From assembly GCA_017526905.1 (NCBI GenBank), contig JAFXQT010000013.1:1-45635 (forward strand): a stretch of DNA of 45,635 nt. Reading direction: 5' to 3'. The translations under genes were made by a program, and so were the position numbers. This document shows positions 1 to 7,700 of this stretch, piece after piece (the stretch's first letter is position 1; every line of letters starts with the position of its first letter). The stretch is from Bacteroidaceae bacterium. GTDB lineage: Bacteria > Bacteroidota > Bacteroidia > Bacteroidales > Bacteroidaceae. The notes below the pieces were generated by a model. That model saw nothing but the letters and a program-made list of their open reading frames with translations. It was not told the DNA's origin and did not search any database.

Positions 1-9
1 AAAGTGAAA

Positions 10-36
10 GGCCCCCTATAATCCCCCGGAGGGGGA
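10..36. repeat. GC-rich palindromic repeat, single copy
   Basis: The stretch begins ggccccctataatccccc and continues with ggagggggat. It is close to the reverse complement of the core of the tandem units at 79-218 and related to the in-gene copies at 27982-28011 and 39302-39331. C-run and G-run halves make it self-complementary. It lies outside any gene I can support. Confidence 0.6.
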
Positions 37-78
37 TAAGAGTGAATAGAGAAAAATGAAAAGTGAAAAATAAAAGTT

Positions 79-218
79 ACCTCTGGCTCGAATGAGTGTC
101 CCCCACCGGGGGACTACAGGGGGCCACCTCTGGCTCGAATGAGTGTCCCCCACCGGGGACTACAGGGGGCCACCCCTGGCTCAAACGCGTGTCCCCCGCC
201 GGGGGACTATAGGGGGCC
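79..218. repeat. Three tandem units of a 47-bp GC-rich palindromic repeat
   Basis: Units lie at 79-125, 126-171 and 172-218 (47, 46 and 47 bp). Each starts acctctggctcg or a close variant, contains a gtccccc/gggggac inverted repeat and ends in agggggcc. Unit 3 is the most diverged. There are no spacers, so this is not a CRISPR array. The core is the inverted form of the element at 10-36. No gene overlaps it convincingly; 1-735 otherwise holds only short, unconvincing open frames and the hairpin at 666-697. Confidence 0.8.
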
Positions 219-665
219 TGAAGAGTGAAGAATAGGAGTTGCCGAAGGGATGCACTGTGTGGGATTGTGCATCGCGGTTTTCCCGCGATGAATGATTGCG
301 GTTGGGAAGTGGCTGTATGGATGGCTTCAGAAAGCGCTGGGAAGGGCTTGCCATTATAACTGCTAAGCCAACATTTTTGGCCCCCACATCTACGCCTTTC
401 CCAACTTGATAAGCCCCCATAGTGCCTCTTTCAACTGTTGTCGGCTGAAGGCAGTGTTTGACTGATTGCTAAACAATGAAACATGGCCTTATTTGCGCTT
501 ATCAGCCTTTCACGGAGGTTTTAATAGCTCAAGTGTTATCTATTTCAACCCATCAACAGCCTGTCAAAATAGGCCTTCCTTTATTGTTTTTGCGTAGATA
601 TATGACTGAATTGAAAGAATGGAAGTGTTGGGAGGGGATAAAGCGTTTGCGCGGATAAACGAAGA

Positions 666-697
666 GAGAGGGCACGCAGTGAAGCGTGCCCCCTCTC
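666..697 (-). terminator. Hairpin downstream of the Thr-rich lipoprotein gene
   Basis: An imperfect inverted repeat (gagagagggcacgc pairing with gcgtgccccctctc, one mismatch, six-base loop) lies about 40 bp past the stop codon of the minus-strand lipoprotein gene. It is a plausible transcription end, although no clear U-run follows on the minus strand. Confidence 0.5.
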
Positions 698-734
698 AAA
701 TAAATCCCTTTATAATGATGGGGTTTAGGTTGGC

Positions 735-1418
735 TTAGTTGCTGCTTACAGAGGCACCACCGTGATTGTTAGTGACTTCCTTGGTGGTCAGGGTAACGGT
801 GTTGTTCACGGTCTTGGTGGGATCTTCAACAGAAACGGGAATCTGGACGTTGGTAGTAGTAGTTTGGCCTACTCCAGGAATAGTTATCGTTGTCTCCGTC
901 TTGGTGGACTTGGTGGTGGTAGTGGGGTCGCCGATCTGATTGCCGTTAGCATCCTTCGTGATGGTTGTGGTGGTTTGAGCCAGCGTTGCGATAACAGTTG
1001 CAGTAGAGCCGGCGGGCTTGTTACGGAGTGCGTTCTGAACTTCCTCCATGGAGTTGTAAGTAACGCCGTCAACAGTATAGGTGTAGTCGTATTCGCTCTC
1101 AGAAACCTCGACAGTAGTGATGTTGCCATTGGCATCGCGGTTGGTGCTGGTGGTGGTAACGATCACGTCGTCGTCCTTGTCAGTCTTCACAACGGTAACG
1201 ACCTCAGTGGTGGTGCCATCGGTGTTTTTGATGGTGCCGTCCTTTGCTGCGTCCTTCAATGCCTGGGCAAGTGCATCTGCAATCTCAGAGTCGTCAAGAG
1301 CCGGTGTAACAATTGTCGTGGTGTTGATGTTTGCGGGTTCGTCCTCGTCCTTGCAGGAGGTGAACAGGCTGATGCTTGCAATGGCGAGAACGCCAGCAGT
1401 CAGAAGAAACTTTTTCAT
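735..1418 (-). CDS. Thr-rich secreted lipoprotein, unknown function
   Basis: The 227-residue product starts with a lipoprotein signal peptide: a Lys-rich start, a hydrophobic core and a lipobox LFTSC with Cys22 as the expected lipidated residue. An acidic linker (KDEDEP) follows. The rest is strikingly rich in Thr (about 50 of 227 residues) in runs such as TTTT, with Val/Asn/Asp and no enzymatic motif. This suggests an extended, possibly glycosylated surface or periplasmic protein. It starts 55 bp after the stop of the YjbH-like gene and is probably co-transcribed with it. In E. coli the yjbEFGH exopolysaccharide operon also encodes small, compositionally biased exported proteins beside YjbH. 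That is an analogy of context, not homology. No family is recognised. Confidence 0.8.
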   Translation of the reverse strand: MKKFLLTAGVLAIASISLFTSCKDEDEPANINTTTIVTPALDDSEIADALAQALKDAAKDGTIKNTDGTTTEVVTVVKTDKDDDVIVTTTSTNRDANGNITTVEVSESEYDYTYTVDGVTYNSMEEVQNALRNKPAGSTATVIATLAQTTTTITKDANGNQIGDPTTTTKSTKTETTITIPGVGQTTTTNVQIPVSVEDPTKTVNNTVTLTTKEVTNNHGGASVSSN

Positions 1419-1473
1419 TGTCTTTTTTGATTTTGTTAATGAATGATAGGTTTTATTTTATTTGTCTTGTTGC

Positions 1474-2679
1474 TTATTTGAACGTCCCGTTGAGTATGCG
1501 GCTAACATACTGCTCGACGAACTTTGGTTCCCAGTAGTGTGCCGATCGGTTCTCATCGGGTTGTGTGCTGTAACGTCGGCCCATTTTTTCCTGCCAGTAC
1601 TTGAAGTAGGACTGCATGGAGTATTCCAGATTGAAGTATTCTGGCAGTCTTACTCTGACGAAGCCGTTCCTGCGTTGGCGCTTGCCGCCCATGGGGATGG
1701 CAAAGTGGAATCCGAAGTTGTGCTCGCCTCCAGTGAGGATGGCGTAAACCCCGATGGCGTATTCGCTGAAATGGCGTGTCACATCGAAGCGGCCGCCATA
1801 GTCGCCATAGAGGAATCGGCCAGCCTGCAGCTCCAGTTGCAGTTTGCTGTGATGCTCGTAGTAGTCGGCTTTGGCCATGAAGTTCACTTTGTCCGAGTTC
1901 CTTGTCACGCCGAAGCCGTGCTGCTTGCTGTAGTTGGCCTGTGCAGTGTAGCCTCCGCTCAGGTAGAGGTCAAGACCCGTGAAGGCGTGCAGCCCGATGT
2001 TGGCTTGAACGCCCAACCGCTCGGGATGGAAGAAGCCGGCCGCAGCTGTGACCTGCCACCGTTTGGTGGATAGGATTTGCTGCCTCAGGTTGGCATGTCC
2101 AATCTGTATGGCGCGTTGGTTGTCCGACTTGTCCAGGTTGCTGAGTATTGGGAAGATGGGCTGGATGGTGAGTCTGGCCCCTTTCCACAGTGTTGTTGCG
2201 ATGGCTGGTGCGATGCGCACGTTGTAGTCGAAGAGGTGGTCCAGCTTGTTGTTGACGAGGCTGACCATTGGCACGAGCGTGATGTCGATCTTTCCGGCAG
2301 ACGGTTTCGTGGTCTCTTCTCCTCGCAGTTTCAGCAGGGCCTGCCGCATTTGTCGGTCCACGCGCACGTCCCAGCCTGTGTCGCTTTTGGTGGCGTGGAC
2401 GATGAGTTGCGGCTGCCTGTAGTCTGTGAGCAGTACTTCAAGATGTCGTATTCCAGGGCATTCTTGTGCGATGGATTGTATTGCAACTGCCGCGCCGCGG
2501 AAGGTACCGCGATAGGTGTGGTCCTCAACCGACACGTAGGCGGTGTCGTTGCCGATACACACACGTAAATCCTCAAACCCCATTGTTGCCAACTTTTGTC
2601 TGACCAGTTCCGGTTCCTGAGCCCAACCTGTCAGTATGGTGCAGAGGGTAAAGCCGAGAAGCGCAAGTGTTCTTTTCAT
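1474..2679 (-). CDS. YjbH-like outer-membrane beta-barrel protein (exopolysaccharide-associated)
   Basis: This is a 401-residue exported protein. The start at 2679 is chosen because MKRTLALLGFTLCTILTGWAQ is a good signal peptide and a TACCTTTG box lies about 95 bp upstream; the open frame runs further 5' to 2844 but without signal-peptide character. The middle and C-terminal parts alternate aromatic and polar residues like a beta-barrel. The stretch around GRFLYGDYGGRFDVTRHF, followed by YAIGVYAIL, FGFHFAIPMGG and a C-terminal YFKYW segment, resembles the YjbH family (outer-membrane proteins of exopolysaccharide operons). E. coli YjbH is about 700 residues, so this is a shorter form. A lipoprotein gene follows at 55 bp and a sugar-transferase-like gene precedes it, which supports an envelope-polysaccharide role. 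The family call is by eye. Confidence 0.65.
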   Translation of the reverse strand: MKRTLALLGFTLCTILTGWAQEPELVRQKLATMGFEDLRVCIGNDTAYVSVEDHTYRGTFRGAAVAIQSIAQECPGIRHLEVLLTDYRQPQLIVHATKSDTGWDVRVDRQMRQALLKLRGEETTKPSAGKIDITLVPMVSLVNNKLDHLFDYNVRIAPAIATTLWKGARLTIQPIFPILSNLDKSDNQRAIQIGHANLRQQILSTKRWQVTAAAGFFHPERLGVQANIGLHAFTGLDLYLSGGYTAQANYSKQHGFGVTRNSDKVNFMAKADYYEHHSKLQLELQAGRFLYGDYGGRFDVTRHFSEYAIGVYAILTGGEHNFGFHFAIPMGGKRQRRNGFVRVRLPEYFNLEYSMQSYFKYWQEKMGRRYSTQPDENRSAHYWEPKFVEQYVSRILNGTFK

Positions 2680-2771
2680 TTGTGGGCGAATAGGGAATAG
2701 GATTCGTTGAGTTGCCGATGCCGCTGCATCTGAGTGATTCAGGAGTCCTGTTTTACTCCTAAAATCACGCG

Positions 2772-2779
2772 CAAAGGTA
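2772..2779 (-). promoter_or_regulatory. Bacteroidetes -7 box (TACCTTTG) for the YjbH-like gene
   Basis: On the minus strand the sequence TACCTTTG matches TAnnTTTG exactly and lies about 95 bp before the chosen start at 2679. A clear -33 TTTG was not found. Its position argues for transcription separate from the sugar-transferase gene and against the upstream start of the open frame at 2844. Confidence 0.55.
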
Positions 2780-2844
2780 CAACATAAATACTGAATAGGT
2801 ATTGAGTTAATTTTTTTTAACACAAAGAAAATAACCTGCCTCAT

Positions 2845-4164
2845 TTAATCATGCTGTTTTTGCGCTCTTGGACGAAGTGGACGGCTTACTTGCTGCAGAA
2901 TTATATATAGGTCGAGCGTCAGCGACCAATGCTCTTGGTACCATTCGTCCGTGCAATCGGCACCCAGCACCGGCTGCATGGCCTCCGTCCAGTTGATGAT
3001 GCCCGGCTTGGGATTGATGGTCATGAAGGTGTCGGTGTTGCAGGCAACGGGCTGCTCCATGGTGGTTGCAGGCTGTGTTTCCGTGTCGGCTTCACTGTCG
3101 GTGCTGCCGGCAAGAGGCTGTTCCGTGGCGGGCGCAGGCTGCGGTGCCGTGCCAGTCTCGCTCGGTTCATCAAACAGCAGTGTGGGTTGTTTGGCTGTGT
3201 GTTGTTGCGTTGCGGCTGGCGAATCAACGGTCTCTGCACCGGTAGCCTGTGTTTCTGCTTCCAGCCCATAGCCGTTCGATGCTCCGGTGTCCTGTGCTGT
3301 GGACTCCTGTGCAGTGGACTCTTTTGCGGTGTCGTGCGGCAGTTGCCAGGCGGCCCCAGTGGCTATTTCGGGCTTGGTGCCCACGATGGAGAGTTGTCCG
3401 AAGAATACGTTGATCAGCCGGGCCCATGCGTCCAGGTGCAGTTTCCGGGCCCAGCGGCTGCTTTGGCAGATGCCGAAGGCGTACAGCCAGAACGGGCGCT
3501 TGTTACGGTCGGCACATGCCTGGCGGAACAGGACCGGGCCGCGATACTTCAGTTTGCTGACGATGGTCAGCACCAGAAACAGCAGTGGAAACACGGTGAG
3601 CAGCAGGCACACTGCACACAGCAGGTCGAAGGTGCGTTTGGCCAGCCGGTTGCCATATCGGGCCAGCGGTTGTGGCGTCCGATCGGCTACGAAGCCCTGC
3701 CAGCCGTGGCGGTAGGCGCGCTGCACGGCGTGGTACAGCAGCATGCGCACACCAACCAAGGATGTGCCGAACAGCAGGTAGAAGGGCAGCAGCAGTCCGA
3801 TGCAGTACAGGGGCTGGCCGATGGTGATCCACACGAGTAGCCACGAGGTGACAAAGAAGCGCAGCAGCGTGTGCAGGGCGCGGCCGAACACCTGGTCGGC
3901 CCGTGCATGGCGACACAGCAGCTGGTGGTCGGTGGCAAGGAAGCAGACGGCATGCGTGATGCCGAACAGCAGCAAAAGGGTTATAAAGAAATACCGGAGC
4001 ACTTGCCGGCTCAGGTAACTGTCGGTCAAGGCAGCGGTGGCGTCGGGCGTTTGGTCGGGCCGGACCAGCAGGTACAGCCAAAAAGCTATGAGTGCCACCT
4101 CCAGTGCACACAGTGCCAGGTTGGCGGCACGTCTGAGCCATTTTGCGGCGTAGTAGTTCATCAT
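2845..4164 (-). CDS. Divergent membrane sugar-phosphate transferase homologue with a large insertion
   Basis: The 439-residue protein has about four N-terminal membrane segments (roughly residues 15-34, 55-77, 100-116, 118-145). A fifth hydrophobic helix (177-201) opens a bacterial sugar-transferase domain: KRTFDLL, GPVLFRQ, RLINVFFGQLSIVG (249-262), KPGIINW (386-392) and DEWYQEHWSLTLDLYIIL (406-423). Family members transfer a sugar phosphate to undecaprenyl phosphate at the cytoplasmic membrane. Here the catalytic Asp-Glu pair reads Asp245-Ala246, GPRPE reads GTKPE, and the usual RxG and KFR motifs are absent. Residues about 274-380 form a Thr/Ala/Gln/Glu/Pro-rich low-complexity insertion between the two core motifs. 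The CoA-binding-like domain of larger relatives is missing. The start overlaps the upstream esterase stop by 4 bp (ATGA), indicating translational coupling. It may be inactive or have altered chemistry. Confidence 0.75.
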   Translation of the reverse strand: MMNYYAAKWLRRAANLALCALEVALIAFWLYLLVRPDQTPDATAALTDSYLSRQVLRYFFITLLLLFGITHAVCFLATDHQLLCRHARADQVFGRALHTLLRFFVTSWLLVWITIGQPLYCIGLLLPFYLLFGTSLVGVRMLLYHAVQRAYRHGWQGFVADRTPQPLARYGNRLAKRTFDLLCAVCLLLTVFPLLFLVLTIVSKLKYRGPVLFRQACADRNKRPFWLYAFGICQSSRWARKLHLDAWARLINVFFGQLSIVGTKPEIATGAAWQLPHDTAKESTAQESTAQDTGASNGYGLEAETQATGAETVDSPAATQQHTAKQPTLLFDEPSETGTAPQPAPATEQPLAGSTDSEADTETQPATTMEQPVACNTDTFMTINPKPGIINWTEAMQPVLGADCTDEWYQEHWSLTLDLYIILQQVSRPLRPRAQKQHD

Positions 4165-4748
4165 AATGCTAACAGTTTCTTCACAAGTGGCAGGACGGCT
4201 TTTTTCAGCACGGTGTCGTTCAGGTAGTGGTCGCCGTCGAAGGTGTCGAAGTGCGTTCGTAGGTAATGTTTCAGGAAGAGGGGTTGGCAGTTCACGCGTT
4301 TGTCGTGCAGGCCGAACAGGCCATACACCAGTTCCTGTTCCTCGGGTGTGATGCCCTCGAAGCTGTGCTTCTCCACTTCCTTGAACTGCGCTATCAGCTC
4401 CTTGTCCACCTTGAAGTCCTTGGCGCCGTCGGCCCTGGGGTTGCGGAAGGGCTTGCGCCCCATGCCCATGAAGGTGAGCAGGCGTGCCATCTGGAAAGAG
4501 GGGTTCACGAGGATGCGCCGGTAGCCGCGCAGTTGCTCGGCATACATAGCTCCCATGCTGGTGCCCACGATCAGGTCGGGCTGGTGCTGGTCGGTGTATT
4601 GCCTCAGGAAGGGCAGGGCCTCGGCCGGTGCCACGGGTATGTCCGGTGCCAGCACCTGCACGCCTTGTTCGTACAGGGCGTTACGCATGCTGGTAGCAGT
4701 GCCGCTTGCACCGCTACCAGCAAATCCATGCAGATATATAATTGTCAT
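4161..4748 (-). CDS. YqiA/YcfP-family alpha/beta-hydrolase (esterase)
   Basis: A compact 195-residue serine hydrolase starting MTIIYLHGFAGS, where the HGF loop would form the oxyanion hole. The nucleophile elbow GTSMGA places Ser64, with probable Asp149 (GLHDK) and His174 (DGDHYLN). The length matches the YqiA/YcfP family of small cytoplasmic esterases. There is no signal peptide. It starts 30 bp after the CotH-like gene stop and overlaps the sugar-transferase gene by 4 bp, so it probably belongs to that transcript. The natural substrate is unknown; acyl-ester removal during envelope glycan metabolism is possible from context only. Confidence 0.8.
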   Translation of the reverse strand: MTIIYLHGFAGSGASGTATSMRNALYEQGVQVLAPDIPVAPAEALPFLRQYTDQHQPDLIVGTSMGAMYAEQLRGYRRILVNPSFQMARLLTFMGMGRKPFRNPRADGAKDFKVDKELIAQFKEVEKHSFEGITPEEQELVYGLFGLHDKRVNCQPLFLKHYLRTHFDTFDGDHYLNDTVLKKAVLPLVKKLLAL

Positions 4749-4777
4749 TGTTACAGGTGTGCCCTAACAATTAGTTG

Positions 4778-7700
4778 TCATTTCAGTACTTTACGTCCGT
4801 TGATGATGTAGATGCCCTTTGGCAGCTGTCGGCTATTCTTGAGCGTCCCCACCTTGCGTCCGGCCATGTCAAAGATGATGTTGTCCTGCTCGCCGCCGTC
4901 CGAGTCGGTTTGCTTGATGCCCACCGTGCCGTCGTCATAGACGGGTTCGTCCCAGATGGCTGCGTACATGCTCAGCTGGTTGGTGGTGCCGATGGTGGGC
5001 TGTTCCATCACGTACACCATGTTTCCGCCGTCGGGGTAGAGGCCCACGGTCTGTTGCATGGCATGGGGGCTGTAGAAGAGCGTGTCGGCCCACGATTTAT
5101 CCTCGGCCGTGATGACCACGCAGCCGCTGTCAGCGTCCAGCTTAAAGTCAACGTGCAGTTGCTGCTTGCTGGCCTGCTTGTCGGCCCAGATAATGATGAA
5201 GCCGTGTGCCGGAATGACGGTCTGAACGCCGTTGCTGTTGGCCGGGATTTGCACCTTCTCGGGTTTGCTGATGTTGTCGCTGATGTACATGCCGGCAATG
5301 TCGATGGGTTGGTCGGTGGTGTTGTACAGCTCGATCCAGTCGGCCTTCTTCTGATAGTCGTTGATATAGGTGTCGTTGGCCGCACTCACCTCGTTGATCT
5401 TCACGGGGCGTGCGTCGGACTGTGCCATCTCCTCGTCGGACAGGGGTTCATAGGCGGCCACCAGCGTCACGGTGCCCGATGTGGGCAGTTTGTACTCGGC
5501 CTCGGTCGAGACGAGGTTGCCCAGTTCCTCGGTGCCTCGTGCCAGGCTGGCATCCCAGTATATATCGGTGCTGTTGCCCTGGTTGTTGTGCACCTCCACG
5601 GCGATGGTGTTCATGCCTTCGCGGAAGAGGCTGGCATCCAGTGTCATCGTGCCGCTTTCGGGGTTGCCGGGTGCGTAGGAGTCGGCATAGTCGTAGAAGG
5701 TGGGCCGCGGCGTGTTGTTCATGTAGTAGCGTCCGGCCTCGGTGCCGTTCACGTAGATGACGAAGCCATCGTCGGCCACCCAGTTCAGCGTGTAGTTGTC
5801 GGTGCTTTTGGCTTTGGACACATTCACCTTCTTGCGGAAGTAGTAGGTGGGGTACTTGTAGTTGGCATCAAGCCCGTATTCCATCTCGGTCTTGTAGCCG
5901 CGGCCGTTGCTGGGGTCGCTGGTGTAGTAGCCCAGCGGGGCGTAGCCTTCGCGCCAGAAGCTGTCGTCGTAGTTGGATGCTGTCCAGTCGTCGCCGTCCA
6001 GCGAGCCTTGGTCGTAATAGGTCCAGCTGCTGCCGCTTTCAAACAGCGTGTTGCCGGTGCTGGAGCTCTGCCCGTACCAGCCTATGAATTTCTTGCCGGC
6101 GGGTGCCAGGGCCTTCACGGTGATGGGTGCGAAGAGCTGTCCGTTGAAGCGTCCGGTGGGCACGGGCAGGTCGTTGATGAGCAGGCGTGCCTCCTCGGTG
6201 TCTGACGAGAGGGCCACTTTCTGGCTGGTTTGCAGTGCCAGGTAGGAGCGCATGCTGCTCACCAATGTGCTTTGGCGCGAGCTGTTCAGTGCGTTCATTA
6301 CATCGTAGGCTGAGTTGGGCGAGCGCCCTTCCAGGGCCTGTCCGGCGCTGACGTGGCTGATCATTTGATTGATGGTGCTTTTGACATGTTCTGGGTCGAA
6401 CACGCTGCCGGCCACGATGCAGAACTGGTCGATGAACTGCTTCTTGAACTCGGCATTGCGCAGTAGGTTCAGGAACAGCGTCACGAACTCAATCTCCTTG
6501 GTGATGCGGCGGGAGGGATAGAGGTCGTCCACGCCATACAGCAGGTCGAAGGTGTAGTTCTGCTTGCCGGCAAAGGCGGTGAAGGGGCTGGTGGTGGCCA
6601 GTGCGCCGTCGGTGTCGAACAGCACGAAGCGGAAGCGTCCGCCGTTACGGTCGCGGAAGGCCTTCACGTTGTTCTGTGGCCAGTCGGTGCCGCCGATGTA
6701 CAGCTCCACGGCCAGGTAGTTGATGTATTCCTCGATGTCCAGCAGCTGCTTGATGCGCTCGTAGTTTTCGGCGTTGGAAGCCTTTTTGGACAGCTGCAGC
6801 AGTTCCTCCCAGGCATCGCGTGTGCCTTCCTGCTGCACGTAGCCGCTGTCGGGGCTCATCTTCCACTGGTCCATGTTGTCGGTGTCGATGCCATACACCG
6901 AGTAGCCGTAGTGCTTGTTGTTGGGCTCGCGCAGGTTCAGCAGGCCGATGTACTGCCCGTTGATGAATTCGTGCACGGGGTTCCATCCCTGCGTTTCCAC
7001 ATACAGGCCGCTGGTGCGCACCACCTGTTGGATGGCGGCGTCCTTGATGCGTCCGTTATTGTAGTCGTTGCCGCCGTTGCGCAGCTTCAGCGACTTCTGG
7101 CGGGTGTATGGGCGGTCGGCAAAGAAGGGGTAGTCAATTTTGTTCACGCCTTCGTAGCGTTTGTTGGTCTTCAGGTTGCTGGAGTGTGGTGCCCATGCGC
7201 GGCTCCAACCGCCGGCAGCCTCCATACCCATTTCAAGGTTCACGGCGGGCTGTCCGTCGGCCGTGAAGTATTCAAAGTTCACGGGGCGTTCCCAGTCCAT
7301 GTTCCAGTTGCAGCTGGTGCTCTGTCCGTTGCCGGGCCGTCCGTTGCCATTGCCGCGTGCAAAGATGCCATAGTCCTGACCGTTGATGTGTTCGTCGGCG
7401 GTGACGATGCTCACCACGGGCAGTGTGTAGTCGCGGTCGCGCATGATGAACGAGCGTGTCACCACGGGGCTGCTCAGCTTGCCCTCCTGGAACAGGCGCA
7501 GTCGCAGCACGGTGGTCATTTCAATGTCGAACTGTCCGTCAGTGCTCGTCTCGCCGTTGGTCAGGGTGGGGGTGGAGCCGTCGGTGGTGTAGCGCAGGGT
7601 GGTGCCTTGCGGAATGGTCACGTGTGCCGTCAGGCCGCTCTCGATCATGCCACCGTCGTGGTCGATGGCGGGAGGTGCCAGGCGGTTGGCGCTGAAGGTC

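Noticed and set aside
79..218. CRISPR-like array
   Set aside because: The three units are directly adjacent with no unique spacers, and no cas genes are present.
181..420. A 79-codon minus-strand frame reading AYQVGKGVDVGAKNVGLAVI
   Set aside because: It begins inside plain intergenic DNA and runs into the tandem repeat; no promoter, family or conserved ending. It could be a gene fragment but nothing supports that.
476..658. A 60-codon plus-strand frame (MKHGLICAYQPF...)
   Set aside because: Short, no ribosome-binding context, promoter or recognisable domain.
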